A stretch of 7,684 nucleotides of DNA, from positions 1 to 7,684 of the forward strand of contig CACZPB010000150.1 in NCBI GenBank assembly GCA_902782905.1, read 5' to 3'. Made by a program: the position numbers and the translations under genes. How positions within the stretch are numbered: position 1 is the stretch's first letter; each line of letters starts with the position of its first letter. The notes under the pieces are model-generated. The model was given only the letters and a program-made list of their open reading frames with translations. It did no database searches and was not told the origin of the DNA. Shown here one piece after another: positions 1 through 6,043 of the stretch. The DNA comes from an uncultured bacterium. GTDB taxonomy: Bacteria > Cyanobacteriota > Vampirovibrionia > Gastranaerophilales > Gastranaerophilaceae.

Positions 1-2211
1 GCAGAATTGGCGCAGAACGTCAATAACACGTTTGAAGGTTCTGACAATATCACCTTCTCCCATTTCGACCTCATCGACTATTGAATCCCACTCTGAGCCG
101 TTTGTCCACATTTCTATAAGCGGAGAGTAGAAGCCGTTTATGTACATAGGGTCTTCTACATCATAATCCTTCTGCTTCTTATCGAGTGCGCGTCTTATAT
201 CCTTAATCTTATTTAATCTTTTCCTCACATTCGGAGAAAGCGGAAGTTGTGAGAACAGGTCTGCGCGCATATCTTCCGTAGTTATTGCGCAAACTACAGA
301 TGCAAGCTCTGCCGGTGTAAGCCCGTCTAATACTCCGGAGAAAATTATTTGAGCCAAGAAAAGTTCGTTTTCCGAGCGGAGTTGAGAGATTATAATGCCT
401 TCACTTGTCGGATAATCGTCTTTCAAGTAACCATATTCTGTGAGAACCGCTCTGTGAGACAAAAATCTGTTCCAAAAAATATCTTTTTGGCGCTCTATTT
501 CTTTTGTAAGGGCTCTTTGCTTTGCCTCATACCTGTTCAAAACCTCTATGCTTTTCATGTGTTTTTTGAAAAGCTTGCAAGTATCGCATTCGTATGAGTG
601 CATTTTGTCAAGCATAATTTTTGTTTGGCGGCCAAATTCCTGAACTTCATCACTTAGAGCTCTGTTTTTCTTCTTTTCTTGTTTTTGTATTGTCTTAAAT
701 GTTCGTCTGTTTTGAACATAAATTTCTCGGATTTTGTTATAGTCTAACAAATCCTGATTAGTTTTCTTTGCCCAACAGACAAAAGAATTGCACTCATCAA
801 TTTTTGATTGGTTTTCTTCCTGCTGCTTTAGAAGCGGCTCTACTCTTGAATTGGACGAGAAGTACCCAAAACTTTTGAGCACAAGTTCCTTTGCTTCATC
901 CAAGGTAAATCTTTGAAGCAAATTAAGCACCATAGAATAACTCGGAGCAAACTTACTCTCAAGAGGATTAGCATCGCTCAAAACAAGCTCTGCAACTTCT
1001 TCCGGTGTTTGAAAAGCAGTCCCGACAATTGTGACATACCCGATTTCATCCATACCCCGTCTCCCCGCTCTGCCTGACATTTGCAGAAATTCACTCGGAG
1101 TAAGTGTTCTGTGCCCGTTATCCGTTCTTTTACTTATTGAGCTTATAACAGTCGAACGAGCTGGCATGTTTATTCCGGCTGCAAGAGTTTCTGTTGCAAA
1201 AACAACTTTAATAAGCCCTTTTTGGAAAAGCTTTTCTACAAGAATTTTCCATCCCGGAAGTAAGCCTGCGTGGTGCGAAGCTACTCCTTGAAGCAGGTAT
1301 TCAATATGCTTATTTTTATATAAATACGGGTTTTCCGCTATATATTCATCAATAATCTCTCTGATTTGTTCTTGCTCACGAGGAGTTACGAGGCAGAGCT
1401 CAGCACACTTTTCCATCTGCTCGTCACATTTTTTGCGTGAAAAAGTGAAATAAATCGCAGGAAGCATATCTTTTTCGTGCAAAACTCTAACAACATCTTT
1501 AACCGTGTTCCTTTTCTGAACAGGTTTTCCGCGCCTGAAATGTTTTTTCTCAGGCTTAATTTTATTATTCAAAGCTCCCGAAGGTGTTAATAAAGGTAAA
1601 ATAGTATTTGGCTGAGAGGAGTCAAAATAGTAAAACCTCAACGGAACCGGTCTGAAATCGGTATTAACAAGCTCTGTTTTTGAATGAACCGTATTAATCC
1701 AATCAGTAAGCTTATCAGCGTTCGCAACAGTTGCCGATAATGCTATAATTTGAACGTTTGTGGGACAGTAAATAATACTTTCTTCCCAAACAGTTCCCCT
1801 CTGCTCATCGTTCATATAGTGAACTTCATCCAATATTACATACCTAACTTCTTTCATATTGTCTGTCACTGAGCCGAAGTTTGTGCCATATAACATGTTA
1901 CGGAAAACCTCTGTTGTCATAACAACAATTTGAGCACCTCTGTTAAACGAAGTATCTCCGGTTAAAAGCCCTACTTTATCCGCACCATACTGCTCTGAAA
2001 AATCGCTGAACTTCTGGTTTGAAAGCGCCTTAAGAGGAGTTGTATAAAAAACTCTTTTGCCTTCTTTTAGGGCACAATGTATTGCGTGCTGTGCTATAAC
2101 GGTTTTTCCGGCACCTGTCGGAGCACATACAACAACACTTTTGCCATCTGATATATAATTGCAAGCTTCTTTTTGAAAATCATCAAGCTCAAAAGGAAAT
2201 TCTTCAAACAT
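1..2211 (-). CDS. Ski2/Mtr4-like DEAD/DEAH-box RNA helicase with DSHCT domain, C-terminus cut by window edge
   Basis: This is a superfamily 2 helicase, predicted to unwind RNA with ATP in the cytoplasm. 737 residues are visible and the frame is open to base 1. In order: FQ near residue 12, Walker A APTGAGKT (30-37), motif Ia TTPLKALSNQK (57-67), TGD (84-86), DEVH box (128-131), SAT (159-161), HHAGLLP (from 313), TETLAAGINMP (340-350) and QMSGRAGRRG (377-386). DEVH with HHAGLLP and the AAGINMP/QMSGRAGRRG pair is the Ski2/Mtr4 signature. A charged linker follows, with a CxxC at 542-545, then a DSHCT-like C-terminus from GVLDGLTPAEL (626). Only a few tens of residues are probably missing. The ATG at 2211 is the only possible start: upstream in-frame codons contain no start before a stop at 2239-2241. 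A GGGAGAA ribosome site lies 10 bases upstream. Cyanobacteria and actinobacteria carry such helicases. The RNA target is unknown. Confidence 0.93.
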   Translation of the reverse strand, partial: MFEEFPFELDDFQKEACNYISDGKSVVVCAPTGAGKTVIAQHAIHCALKEGKRVFYTTPLKALSNQKFSDFSEQYGADKVGLLTGDTSFNRGAQIVVMTTEVFRNMLYGTNFGSVTDNMKEVRYVILDEVHYMNDEQRGTVWEESIIYCPTNVQIIALSATVANADKLTDWINTVHSKTELVNTDFRPVPLRFYYFDSSQPNTILPLLTPSGALNNKIKPEKKHFRRGKPVQKRNTVKDVVRVLHEKDMLPAIYFTFSRKKCDEQMEKCAELCLVTPREQEQIREIIDEYIAENPYLYKNKHIEYLLQGVASHHAGLLPGWKILVEKLFQKGLIKVVFATETLAAGINMPARSTVISSISKRTDNGHRTLTPSEFLQMSGRAGRRGMDEIGYVTIVGTAFQTPEEVAELVLSDANPLESKFAPSYSMVLNLLQRFTLDEAKELVLKSFGYFSSNSRVEPLLKQQEENQSKIDECNSFVCWAKKTNQDLLDYNKIREIYVQNRRTFKTIQKQEKKKNRALSDEVQEFGRQTKIMLDKMHSYECDTCKLFKKHMKSIEVLNRYEAKQRALTKEIERQKDIFWNRFLSHRAVLTEYGYLKDDYPTSEGIIISQLRSENELFLAQIIFSGVLDGLTPAELASVVCAITTEDMRADLFSQLPLSPNVRKRLNKIKDIRRALDKKQKDYDVEDPMYINGFYSPLIEMWTNGSEWDSIVDEVEMGEGDIVRTFKRVIDVLRQFC

Positions 2212-2237
2212 GTTCCAACCATTCTCCCATTTGTTTG

Positions 2238-2266
2238 ATTATAGCATAAAAGTGAGGAGGGGTAAA
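2238..2266 (-). promoter_or_regulatory. Promoter of the helicase gene (extended -10)
   Basis: Read on the minus strand, a perfect -10 TATAAT (2238-2243) is preceded by TATGC, giving the extended -10 TATGCTATAAT (2238-2248). A 4/6 match to the -35 box, TTTACC (2261-2266), lies 17 bases upstream. Transcription would start near 2231, giving a leader of about 20 bases that includes the GGGAGAA ribosome site. A perfect TTGACA at 2267-2272 is also present, but it is 23 bases from TATAAT. It would fit only a poorer -10, TATGCT, at 18 bases. Confidence 0.65.
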
Positions 2267-2279
2267 TGTCAATTATTTT

Positions 2280-2300
2280 GTAGTTTCTTATTCAAACTAC
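2280..2300. repeat. Perfect inverted repeat GTAGTTT-N7-AAACTAC between divergent promoters
   Basis: Seven-base arms (2280-2286 and 2294-2300) are separated by seven bases. The repeat lies between the -35 region of the leftward helicase promoter and the -35 of the rightward promoter of the small gene. That position would suit an operator for a dimeric regulator, but in AT-rich spacer a 7-base repeat can also arise by chance. There is no U-tract beside it, so it is not a terminator. Confidence 0.3.
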
Positions 2301-2320
2301 TCAATAAATTTCATCGCCTA

Positions 2321-2349
2321 TTGTTATCTTCAAAATTGTATGCTAAAAT
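2321..2349 (+). promoter_or_regulatory. Promoter of the 80-residue gene (extended -10)
   Basis: The -35 box TTGTTA (2321-2326, 4/6) is followed after 17 bases by the -10 TAAAAT (2344-2349). The -10 is preceded by TATGC, giving TATGCTAAAAT (2339-2349). Transcription would start near 2356, leaving an untranslated leader of about 127 bases before the ATG at 2483. The same TATGCTAAAAT element stands before the VWA gene, which supports it as a real promoter element. Confidence 0.6.
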
Positions 2350-2419
2350 GTTCTTGTTGATTTTTGAACAACTGTCCGAAAGTTAATAAGAGAGTATATT
2401 TTAGATAACATTTATCGCA

Positions 2420-2440
2420 AATTTTGACTTTATCAAAATT
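2420..2440 (+). repeat. Perfect inverted repeat AATTTTGA-N5-TCAAAATT in the leader of the small gene
   Basis: Eight-base arms (2420-2427 and 2433-2440) flank a five-base spacer, 42 bases upstream of the ATG. It could be an operator (the left arm overlaps a TTGACT that resembles a -35 box) or an AT-rich RNA hairpin in the predicted leader. It has no U-tract and does not cover the ribosome site at 2467-2475, so it is neither a terminator nor a direct start-site occluder. Confidence 0.4.
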
Positions 2441-2482
2441 AAAACTAAGAATAATATATACACATCAGGTGAAGGTAATTCA

Positions 2483-2725
2483 ATGAAGCTAATTAACAGA
2501 TTGAAAATTTTTGAACAACAGTATGTATTTTTAAGATGGGCAACAGGAGCAGAGTACGGAAAAGTTACTTATGTAGGCGATGACTATATTGAGTTCAATA
2601 TAATTGATATTGACACTATGGAGTATAGAGAAACTACAATAATTAACTCTAACCTCATTCTGGAAGCCATATTCGGCGGACCTGATATTTCAAGAATCGT
2701 TGCGGAAATTTCTTCAATGCTTTAA
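2483..2725 (+). CDS. Uncharacterised 80-residue protein, possible small beta-barrel
   Basis: I do not recognise this protein family. The start is set by a strong AGGTGAAGG ribosome site (2467-2475) seven bases before the ATG. No signal peptide or membrane segment is visible. Residues about 14-55 look like alternating beta strands with a glycine turn (YVFLRWATGAEYGKVTYVG), followed by DDYIEFNIIDID. That strand pattern resembles small SH3/Sm-like barrels, but this is pattern inference only. The end (LILEAIFGG, then ISRIVAEISSML) looks helical. There are no cysteines and it is acidic overall. It stands alone between the divergent helicase and the convergent pgi, with its own promoter, long leader and strong terminator. 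That complete transcription unit argues for a real, expressed gene. Confidence 0.8.
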   Translation: MKLINRLKIFEQQYVFLRWATGAEYGKVTYVGDDYIEFNIIDIDTMEYRETTIINSNLILEAIFGGPDISRIVAEISSML

Positions 2726-2743
2726 TTGATGATTAATTGATTT

Positions 2744-2789
2744 TAAAGAAGTCGGGCTGAAAAATTTTCAGCCCGACTTCTTTATTTTT
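2744..2789 (+). terminator. Intrinsic terminator of the 80-residue gene
   Basis: A near-perfect stem of about 19 base pairs pairs 2744-2762 with 2766-2784. Its core is GAAGTCGGGCTGAAA against its complement, and TTTTT (2785-2789) follows. It begins 18 bases after the small gene's stop. On the minus strand the stem ends in TTT and then AAAA, so as a terminator for the convergent pgi it would be weaker, although it may slow transcription both ways. Confidence 0.92.
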
Positions 2790-2810
2790 ACATTTGAATT
2801 AAAAATTGAA

Positions 2811-4106
2811 TTAAGAAATTCTTCCCGGAACAACAACTCCGCCCTTCAAGTTCTTTTTGTAGAACTCTACGTGTGGTTGGAGGACGCTATCCAATACTTC
2901 CGGAAGTTCTTTGTTTTGCATAACAGCTTCTACTATTTCTTGATAGCATGTTGCAAAAGCTCTGAGTTGAGTTAGAGCGCCTGCTGCTTCAGGTGTTAAG
3001 CCTAGTTTTGAAGTTTCAACGTGTTCTGTAAACAATGCGCCCGTAACTTCATAAGATTTTGTAAGTGCACCTATGTATGCTTCTGCATTTTCTGAACATA
3101 CACCTTTGTCAGAAGGAACGGTAAGTGCAAATACAAGTTTGTTAGCAGGGTTAAAGTGTGCTTCTGCTGAGTGGTGCATTGCATCCGGAACCTTTGCTAT
3201 TTGTTTTAATGTATCTTTTTGAGATTCATTTTGCATTTGAGCGTGCCAATAAACTGTGTTTTCAAACATTGAACCCATATATTGGTGAACAGATGCTTTG
3301 ATACCGCTAAGTTTAGCGTCAGCCCAGAATATACCTTCTTTTAAAGCATCGTTAAGCTCTAAATCAGAACTGAGTGAAAGAGAAGAAACTTCTTGAGCGC
3401 TTCTCAACATTGAAGCCATATCTTCTTTAGCCATGCCTGCAAAAGCAAGAGTAAATAAAGCGTGGTCATCAAATGCAGAGAATCTTCCGCCAACATCGTC
3501 GTGTATAAACAAATCACCGAGCCATCCGCTCTCGATTGATGTTCTTCTGAGTTCGCTCTTTTCAGCATTCTTATCTGTTACAGCAATAAAGTGCTTTGCA
3601 GTAGCCTTATCAGCATCAGCATCTGAAAGACCTTTTTTAAGGTAAGCATCTTTTACCATTTTTTGAATTCTCAAGAACCCGTCTTTTGTTTCAAATGTTG
3701 AACCTGATTTTGATGCGATTAGGTAGTTAGAAGAAAGAACATCTCCTAATTTTGCAAGATATCTTTCCCAGCTTATAGAATCTACGTCAGAGTAGAATAA
3801 AACTGTTTCACCGCAAAGATTTAAGCCATTGATTCCAAGCATGTGCTCAACAGTGTGTTTTGAACCGCCAATACCCATAACACTGAGCTTTGAAGCACCT
3901 GATTGAGTCTTAAGCTTTGATGCCATAGAATAAATGTCATCCAATCTTGTCAATTGAAATTCAGGAAGATTAACCCAATTGAGGAATTTTCCTTCTTTAT
4001 TAGCGCGAGATGCAAATTCCGACACAAACTCAGATGTTTTTGAACTGTATTTTGAAAAATCTACACCTGAGAAAACTGTTTTTAGTGATGAACTTTTTGT
4101 TAACAT
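2811..4106 (-). CDS. pgi: Glucose-6-phosphate isomerase, compact form
   Basis: Interconverts glucose 6-phosphate and fructose 6-phosphate in the cytoplasm, for glycolysis and gluconeogenesis. At 431 residues it is shorter than the common 450-550-residue bacterial and eukaryotic forms. Visible motifs are the sugar-phosphate (SIS) segments GIGGSKHT (78-85) and SKSGSTFET (132-140), and the first PGI signature DDVGGRFSA (203-211). QNESQK (292-297) appears to hold the catalytic glutamate (Glu294) of the usual MESNGK segment. The AMHHSAEAH segment (309-317) probably supplies the ring-opening histidine. The second signature, normally FDQxGVExxK, is degenerate: VLQPHVEFYK (408-417) keeps Q, V, E and the lysine (417). 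Ribosome site AAGGAGAG (4111-4118) sits four bases before the ATG. The gene is divergent from the VWA gene and convergent with the small gene. The family call is secure; the residue assignments rest on remembered alignments. Confidence 0.93.
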   Translation of the reverse strand: MLTKSSSLKTVFSGVDFSKYSSKTSEFVSEFASRANKEGKFLNWVNLPEFQLTRLDDIYSMASKLKTQSGASKLSVMGIGGSKHTVEHMLGINGLNLCGETVLFYSDVDSISWERYLAKLGDVLSSNYLIASKSGSTFETKDGFLRIQKMVKDAYLKKGLSDADADKATAKHFIAVTDKNAEKSELRRTSIESGWLGDLFIHDDVGGRFSAFDDHALFTLAFAGMAKEDMASMLRSAQEVSSLSLSSDLELNDALKEGIFWADAKLSGIKASVHQYMGSMFENTVYWHAQMQNESQKDTLKQIAKVPDAMHHSAEAHFNPANKLVFALTVPSDKGVCSENAEAYIGALTKSYEVTGALFTEHVETSKLGLTPEAAGALTQLRAFATCYQEIVEAVMQNKELPEVLDSVLQPHVEFYKKNLKGGVVVPGRIS

Positions 4107-4133
4107 ATTTCTCTCCTTTTTTGTTATGCCTCA

Positions 4134-4144
4134 ATAATAGCATA
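4134..4144 (-). promoter_or_regulatory. Extended -10 promoter element of pgi
   Basis: Read on the minus strand this is TATGCTATTAT: a -10 TATTAT (4134-4139) with an upstream TATGC. At 17 bases spacing the -35 position reads CTGTTG, a poor match, so the promoter would rely on the extended -10. The predicted leader is about 20 bases and includes the pgi ribosome site. The element matches the one upstream of the helicase at nine of the eleven positions or better. Confidence 0.6.
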
Positions 4145-4184
4145 AAAACAGAGATACAACAGGTGATTTTAGATATTTAAAAAC

Positions 4185-4195
4185 TATGCTAAAAT
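4185..4195 (+). promoter_or_regulatory. Extended -10 promoter element of the VWA gene
   Basis: TATGCTAAAAT is identical to the element upstream of the 80-residue gene. The -10 is TAAAAT (4190-4195), and the -35 position 17 bases upstream (TTTTAG) is weak. Transcription would start near 4202, placing the AAGGAG ribosome site (4206-4211) almost at the 5' end of the message, five bases before the ATG at 4217. The leader would be only about 15 bases. Confidence 0.55.
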
Positions 4196-4216
4196 AATAT
4201 TGTAGAAGGAGTACTT

Positions 4217-5125
4217 ATGAAAAAGAACATCGGAATCATTGCTTTATCGGTTGCACTTACGGCAACAGCAGTTTTTGCGGCAAAATATACAATTAACTCA
4301 TCGGGCACGGTAAGAACTCAATCAGGTCAAGTTGTTTCGCCTCAGTCAAATGCAGTTAACCAAAATTATTATAATAACTACTATGCAAACCAGTATGTTG
4401 CAACCAATCAGGTAAACAACACTCAAGTCGGGACAGTAGAGATTGTAATGGATTTTTCCGGCAGTATGTCCAACTGGATAGGTGTCGCGAAACGTTCTAT
4501 GTCAGCAATTGTCGCCCAAATTCCTTCTAATGTAAGAGTCGGCTTCAGAGTATTCGGTCATAACAGCAACGGCGAAAATCCGACAAGTATTCATACGCTT
4601 CAAGACGTTAAAAAAATTGTTAAAAACGGAAATAAATTCACTATTGTAACAGAAAGAAGCCCTCTTGGAACAACAAGAGGCGCTTGTTCTGCGACAAAAC
4701 AAGTTACGGCAATCATACCGGCAAATTCAAATGCAATTTTAGCAGGTATGAATTCTGTTGATATCGGTGGAGCTACCCCTTTAGTTTATGCTCTGGATAG
4801 AGCTGTATATCAAGATTTCGCAGGACTTGACCAGACAACCCCGAAAAAAATTGTACTCATAACTGACGGCGGTGAAAACTGCGGCGGAGACCCTTGCGCC
4901 TTCGCCCGAAGCTTGATGAAGAAACGCCAAGATGTACATATAGATGTTGTTTTAGCTTCAGCATATTCTAAAACATTAAGCTGTCTCTCAACAACCACCG
5001 GCGGTAATTTCTACTCGGTAGATAACCTTTCTGATTTTTCAACTACGCTTACCAAGTCAATTCAAGCAGAACCTACAAAGAAATTTGAACCCAAACAGCA
5101 AAATTACGAGTTTATAGGCAACTAG
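4217..5125 (+). CDS. Secreted von Willebrand factor A (VWA) domain protein
   Basis: Predicted exported protein of 302 residues with a metal-binding VWA domain; partner and function are unknown. The N-terminus is a Sec signal peptide: MKKN, a hydrophobic core (5-20), and cleavage probably after Ala21 (VFA/AK). A low-complexity Asn/Tyr/Gln/Ser-rich spacer follows (about 38-70). The VWA domain spans roughly 72-282 with an intact MIDAS: DFSGS (79-83), Thr187 in GGATPL, and Asp217 in LITDGGE (214-220). Cysteines at 157, 222, 227 and 256, with CGGDPC (222-227) right after the MIDAS loop, suggest one or two disulfides after export. The C-terminal 20 residues are polar with no membrane anchor or sorting motif, so it is probably periplasmic or released. 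AAGGAG supports the start. It is a single-gene unit, divergent from pgi and convergent with the PDT/ACT gene. No clear terminator of its own is visible. Confidence 0.9.
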   Translation: MKKNIGIIALSVALTATAVFAAKYTINSSGTVRTQSGQVVSPQSNAVNQNYYNNYYANQYVATNQVNNTQVGTVEIVMDFSGSMSNWIGVAKRSMSAIVAQIPSNVRVGFRVFGHNSNGENPTSIHTLQDVKKIVKNGNKFTIVTERSPLGTTRGACSATKQVTAIIPANSNAILAGMNSVDIGGATPLVYALDRAVYQDFAGLDQTTPKKIVLITDGGENCGGDPCAFARSLMKKRQDVHIDVVLASAYSKTLSCLSTTTGGNFYSVDNLSDFSTTLTKSIQAEPTKKFEPKQQNYEFIGN

Positions 5126-5171
5126 GGGGGGCTTTGATAAAAGTCTGCATAGTGCTTACAAGTTTTATGTC
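5126..5171. other. Short convergent spacer
   Basis: This 46-base spacer lies between the stop codons of the VWA gene and the PDT/ACT gene. A run of seven G begins at the last base of the VWA stop codon (5125-5131). I see no U-tailed hairpin that would end the VWA transcript. The hairpin at 5178-5210 lies downstream of it, but on the plus strand that hairpin is followed by GGTCAGC rather than a U-tract. Confidence 0.5.
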
Positions 5172-6017
5172 TTAAAACGCGGAATAAGAACCTATAACCC
5201 TTATTCCGCGGGTCAGCGGCACAATATCAGATAGCATCTTTTTTATAACGTCATCTTCTTTGTGACCGTCAAAATCAATAAACACAGCCTGTTCTCCGGC
5301 ATTATTATTAACCATTTTTGAGTTAATCTGTGTAATATTTATATGATATTTTACAAAAACTTGTACGATGTCTAAAAGTGCACCTTGTCTGTCGTTTAAG
5401 AATATTACAATGCTCGTCTTATCATTACCTGTAGGCTTAGTTGAGCCATCGCCGATTACTATAAATCGTTTTTGGTTGTTTTGAAAATCTTCTATATGTT
5501 CTTTAAGTACATTCAAGTTATAAATTTCAGCAGTTTTTTGCGTGCCTATAACAGAGTAAGTCAGGTTATAGTTTTGAAGCATTCTTGCTGATTCATCCAT
5601 ATTTTCTGCAATAACGACATTAAGCTGTCTTGGCATTTCATCTCTTATAAACGTTTTACATTTTGAAAGTGCATTTGGATTGGCTATAAGGCCTGAAATG
5701 CTGTAGAATTCGGTAGTTTTTGAGAGAATACAATCGTTTACGGGAACAATTGTTTCTGCCAATATTTGAATGTTTTGATTTTTTGTTTGAATCAGGTTAT
5801 CTATGGTTTCTCTTATTATTCCTTTGTATGTAGTTTCAACAGGCAATATTGTAACAGCGTTGGCATTCTCGTCAACGTATTCAATACATTCTTTTATGGA
5901 ATTAAGAGAGCGTTGATATAAAAACAAGTCATAAGCTTTGAAAAGCTTGTCTTTAGCGATTTCTGAGTATGAACCGCCCATTCCTAAACAAATAACTTCA
6001 TTGAAATCTTCAAACAT
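5172..6017 (-). CDS. pheA: Prephenate dehydratase-like protein with ACT domain; active-site residues degenerate
   Basis: The family converts prephenate to phenylpyruvate for phenylalanine synthesis, with feedback through a C-terminal ACT domain. The 281-residue length is normal. The PDT domain (about 6-190) shows LGMGGSYSE (11-19, usual GPxGTFSE), LPVETTYKG (58-66, usual PVENSxxG), SVIGTQKTAEIY (155-166, usual AAIGSxxAAxxY) and NQKRFIVIG (181-189, usual NxTRF). The ACT domain (about 200-278) has GALLDI (212-217) and INSKM (231-235, usual IESRP), and ends in the family-typical VIGSY. Thus the Asn of PVEN is Thr62, the catalytic Thr of TRF is Lys183, and the phenylalanine-binding ESRP is NSKM. 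The fold is clear; dehydratase activity is doubtful, and a sensor or altered-substrate role is possible. AGGAG (6024-6028) supports the ATG. It is a single-gene unit divergent from the flagellar operon. Confidence 0.85.
   Translation of the reverse strand: MFEDFNEVICLGMGGSYSEIAKDKLFKAYDLFLYQRSLNSIKECIEYVDENANAVTILPVETTYKGIIRETIDNLIQTKNQNIQILAETIVPVNDCILSKTTEFYSISGLIANPNALSKCKTFIRDEMPRQLNVVIAENMDESARMLQNYNLTYSVIGTQKTAEIYNLNVLKEHIEDFQNNQKRFIVIGDGSTKPTGNDKTSIVIFLNDRQGALLDIVQVFVKYHINITQINSKMVNNNAGEQAVFIDFDGHKEDDVIKKMLSDIVPLTRGIRVIGSYSAF
5174..5210 (-). terminator. Intrinsic terminator embedded in the end of the PDT/ACT gene
   Basis: On the minus strand the stem is CGCGGAATAAG (5200-5210) pairing perfectly over 11 bases with CTTATTCCGCG (5178-5188), with an 11-base loop and then TTTT. 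The hairpin encodes roughly the last eleven residues of the protein, and the stop codon TAA (5174-5172) begins inside the T run. The tail is short (four T), so efficiency is uncertain. No other terminator is visible for this gene. Confidence 0.7.
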
Positions 6018-6037
6018 ATAAAACTCCTATTTTTTTT

Positions 6038-6043
6038 ATTATA
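6038..6043 (-). promoter_or_regulatory. Possible -10 box of the PDT/ACT gene
   Basis: A perfect TATAAT read on the minus strand lies 20 bases before the ATG. The position for a -35 box at 17 bases spacing reads TTTTAA, which is poor, and the TATGC extension seen at other promoters here is missing. The leader would be only about 14 bases and nearly all ribosome site. In AT-rich spacer a TATAAT can occur by chance, so this is tentative. Confidence 0.35.

Noticed and set aside
349..597. Plus-strand open frame of 82 codons
   Set aside because: It lies antisense inside the continuous helicase reading frame, has no ribosome site, and its translation has no recognisable character.
1031..1291. Plus-strand open frame of 86 codons
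   Set aside because: It is antisense to the QMSGRAGRRG and HHAGLLP motifs of the helicase, so it is a shadow of a conserved coding region.
2267..2272. Perfect minus-strand TTGACA as -35 of the helicase promoter
   Set aside because: It is 23 bases from the TATAAT, too far for normal sigma-70 use. TTTACC at 17 bases fits better, although TTGACA with TATGCT at 18 bases remains possible.
2424..2457. TTGACT followed by TAATAT as a second promoter of the small gene
   Set aside because: The spacing is 22 bases, and the candidate -10 at normal distance (TAAGAA) is poor.
3433..3645. Plus-strand open frame of 70 codons
   Set aside because: It is a shadow of pgi, antisense to the GGRFS signature, with no ribosome site.
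4502..4998. Two minus-strand open frames inside the VWA gene
   Set aside because: Both are antisense to the VWA domain core and lack a start signal.
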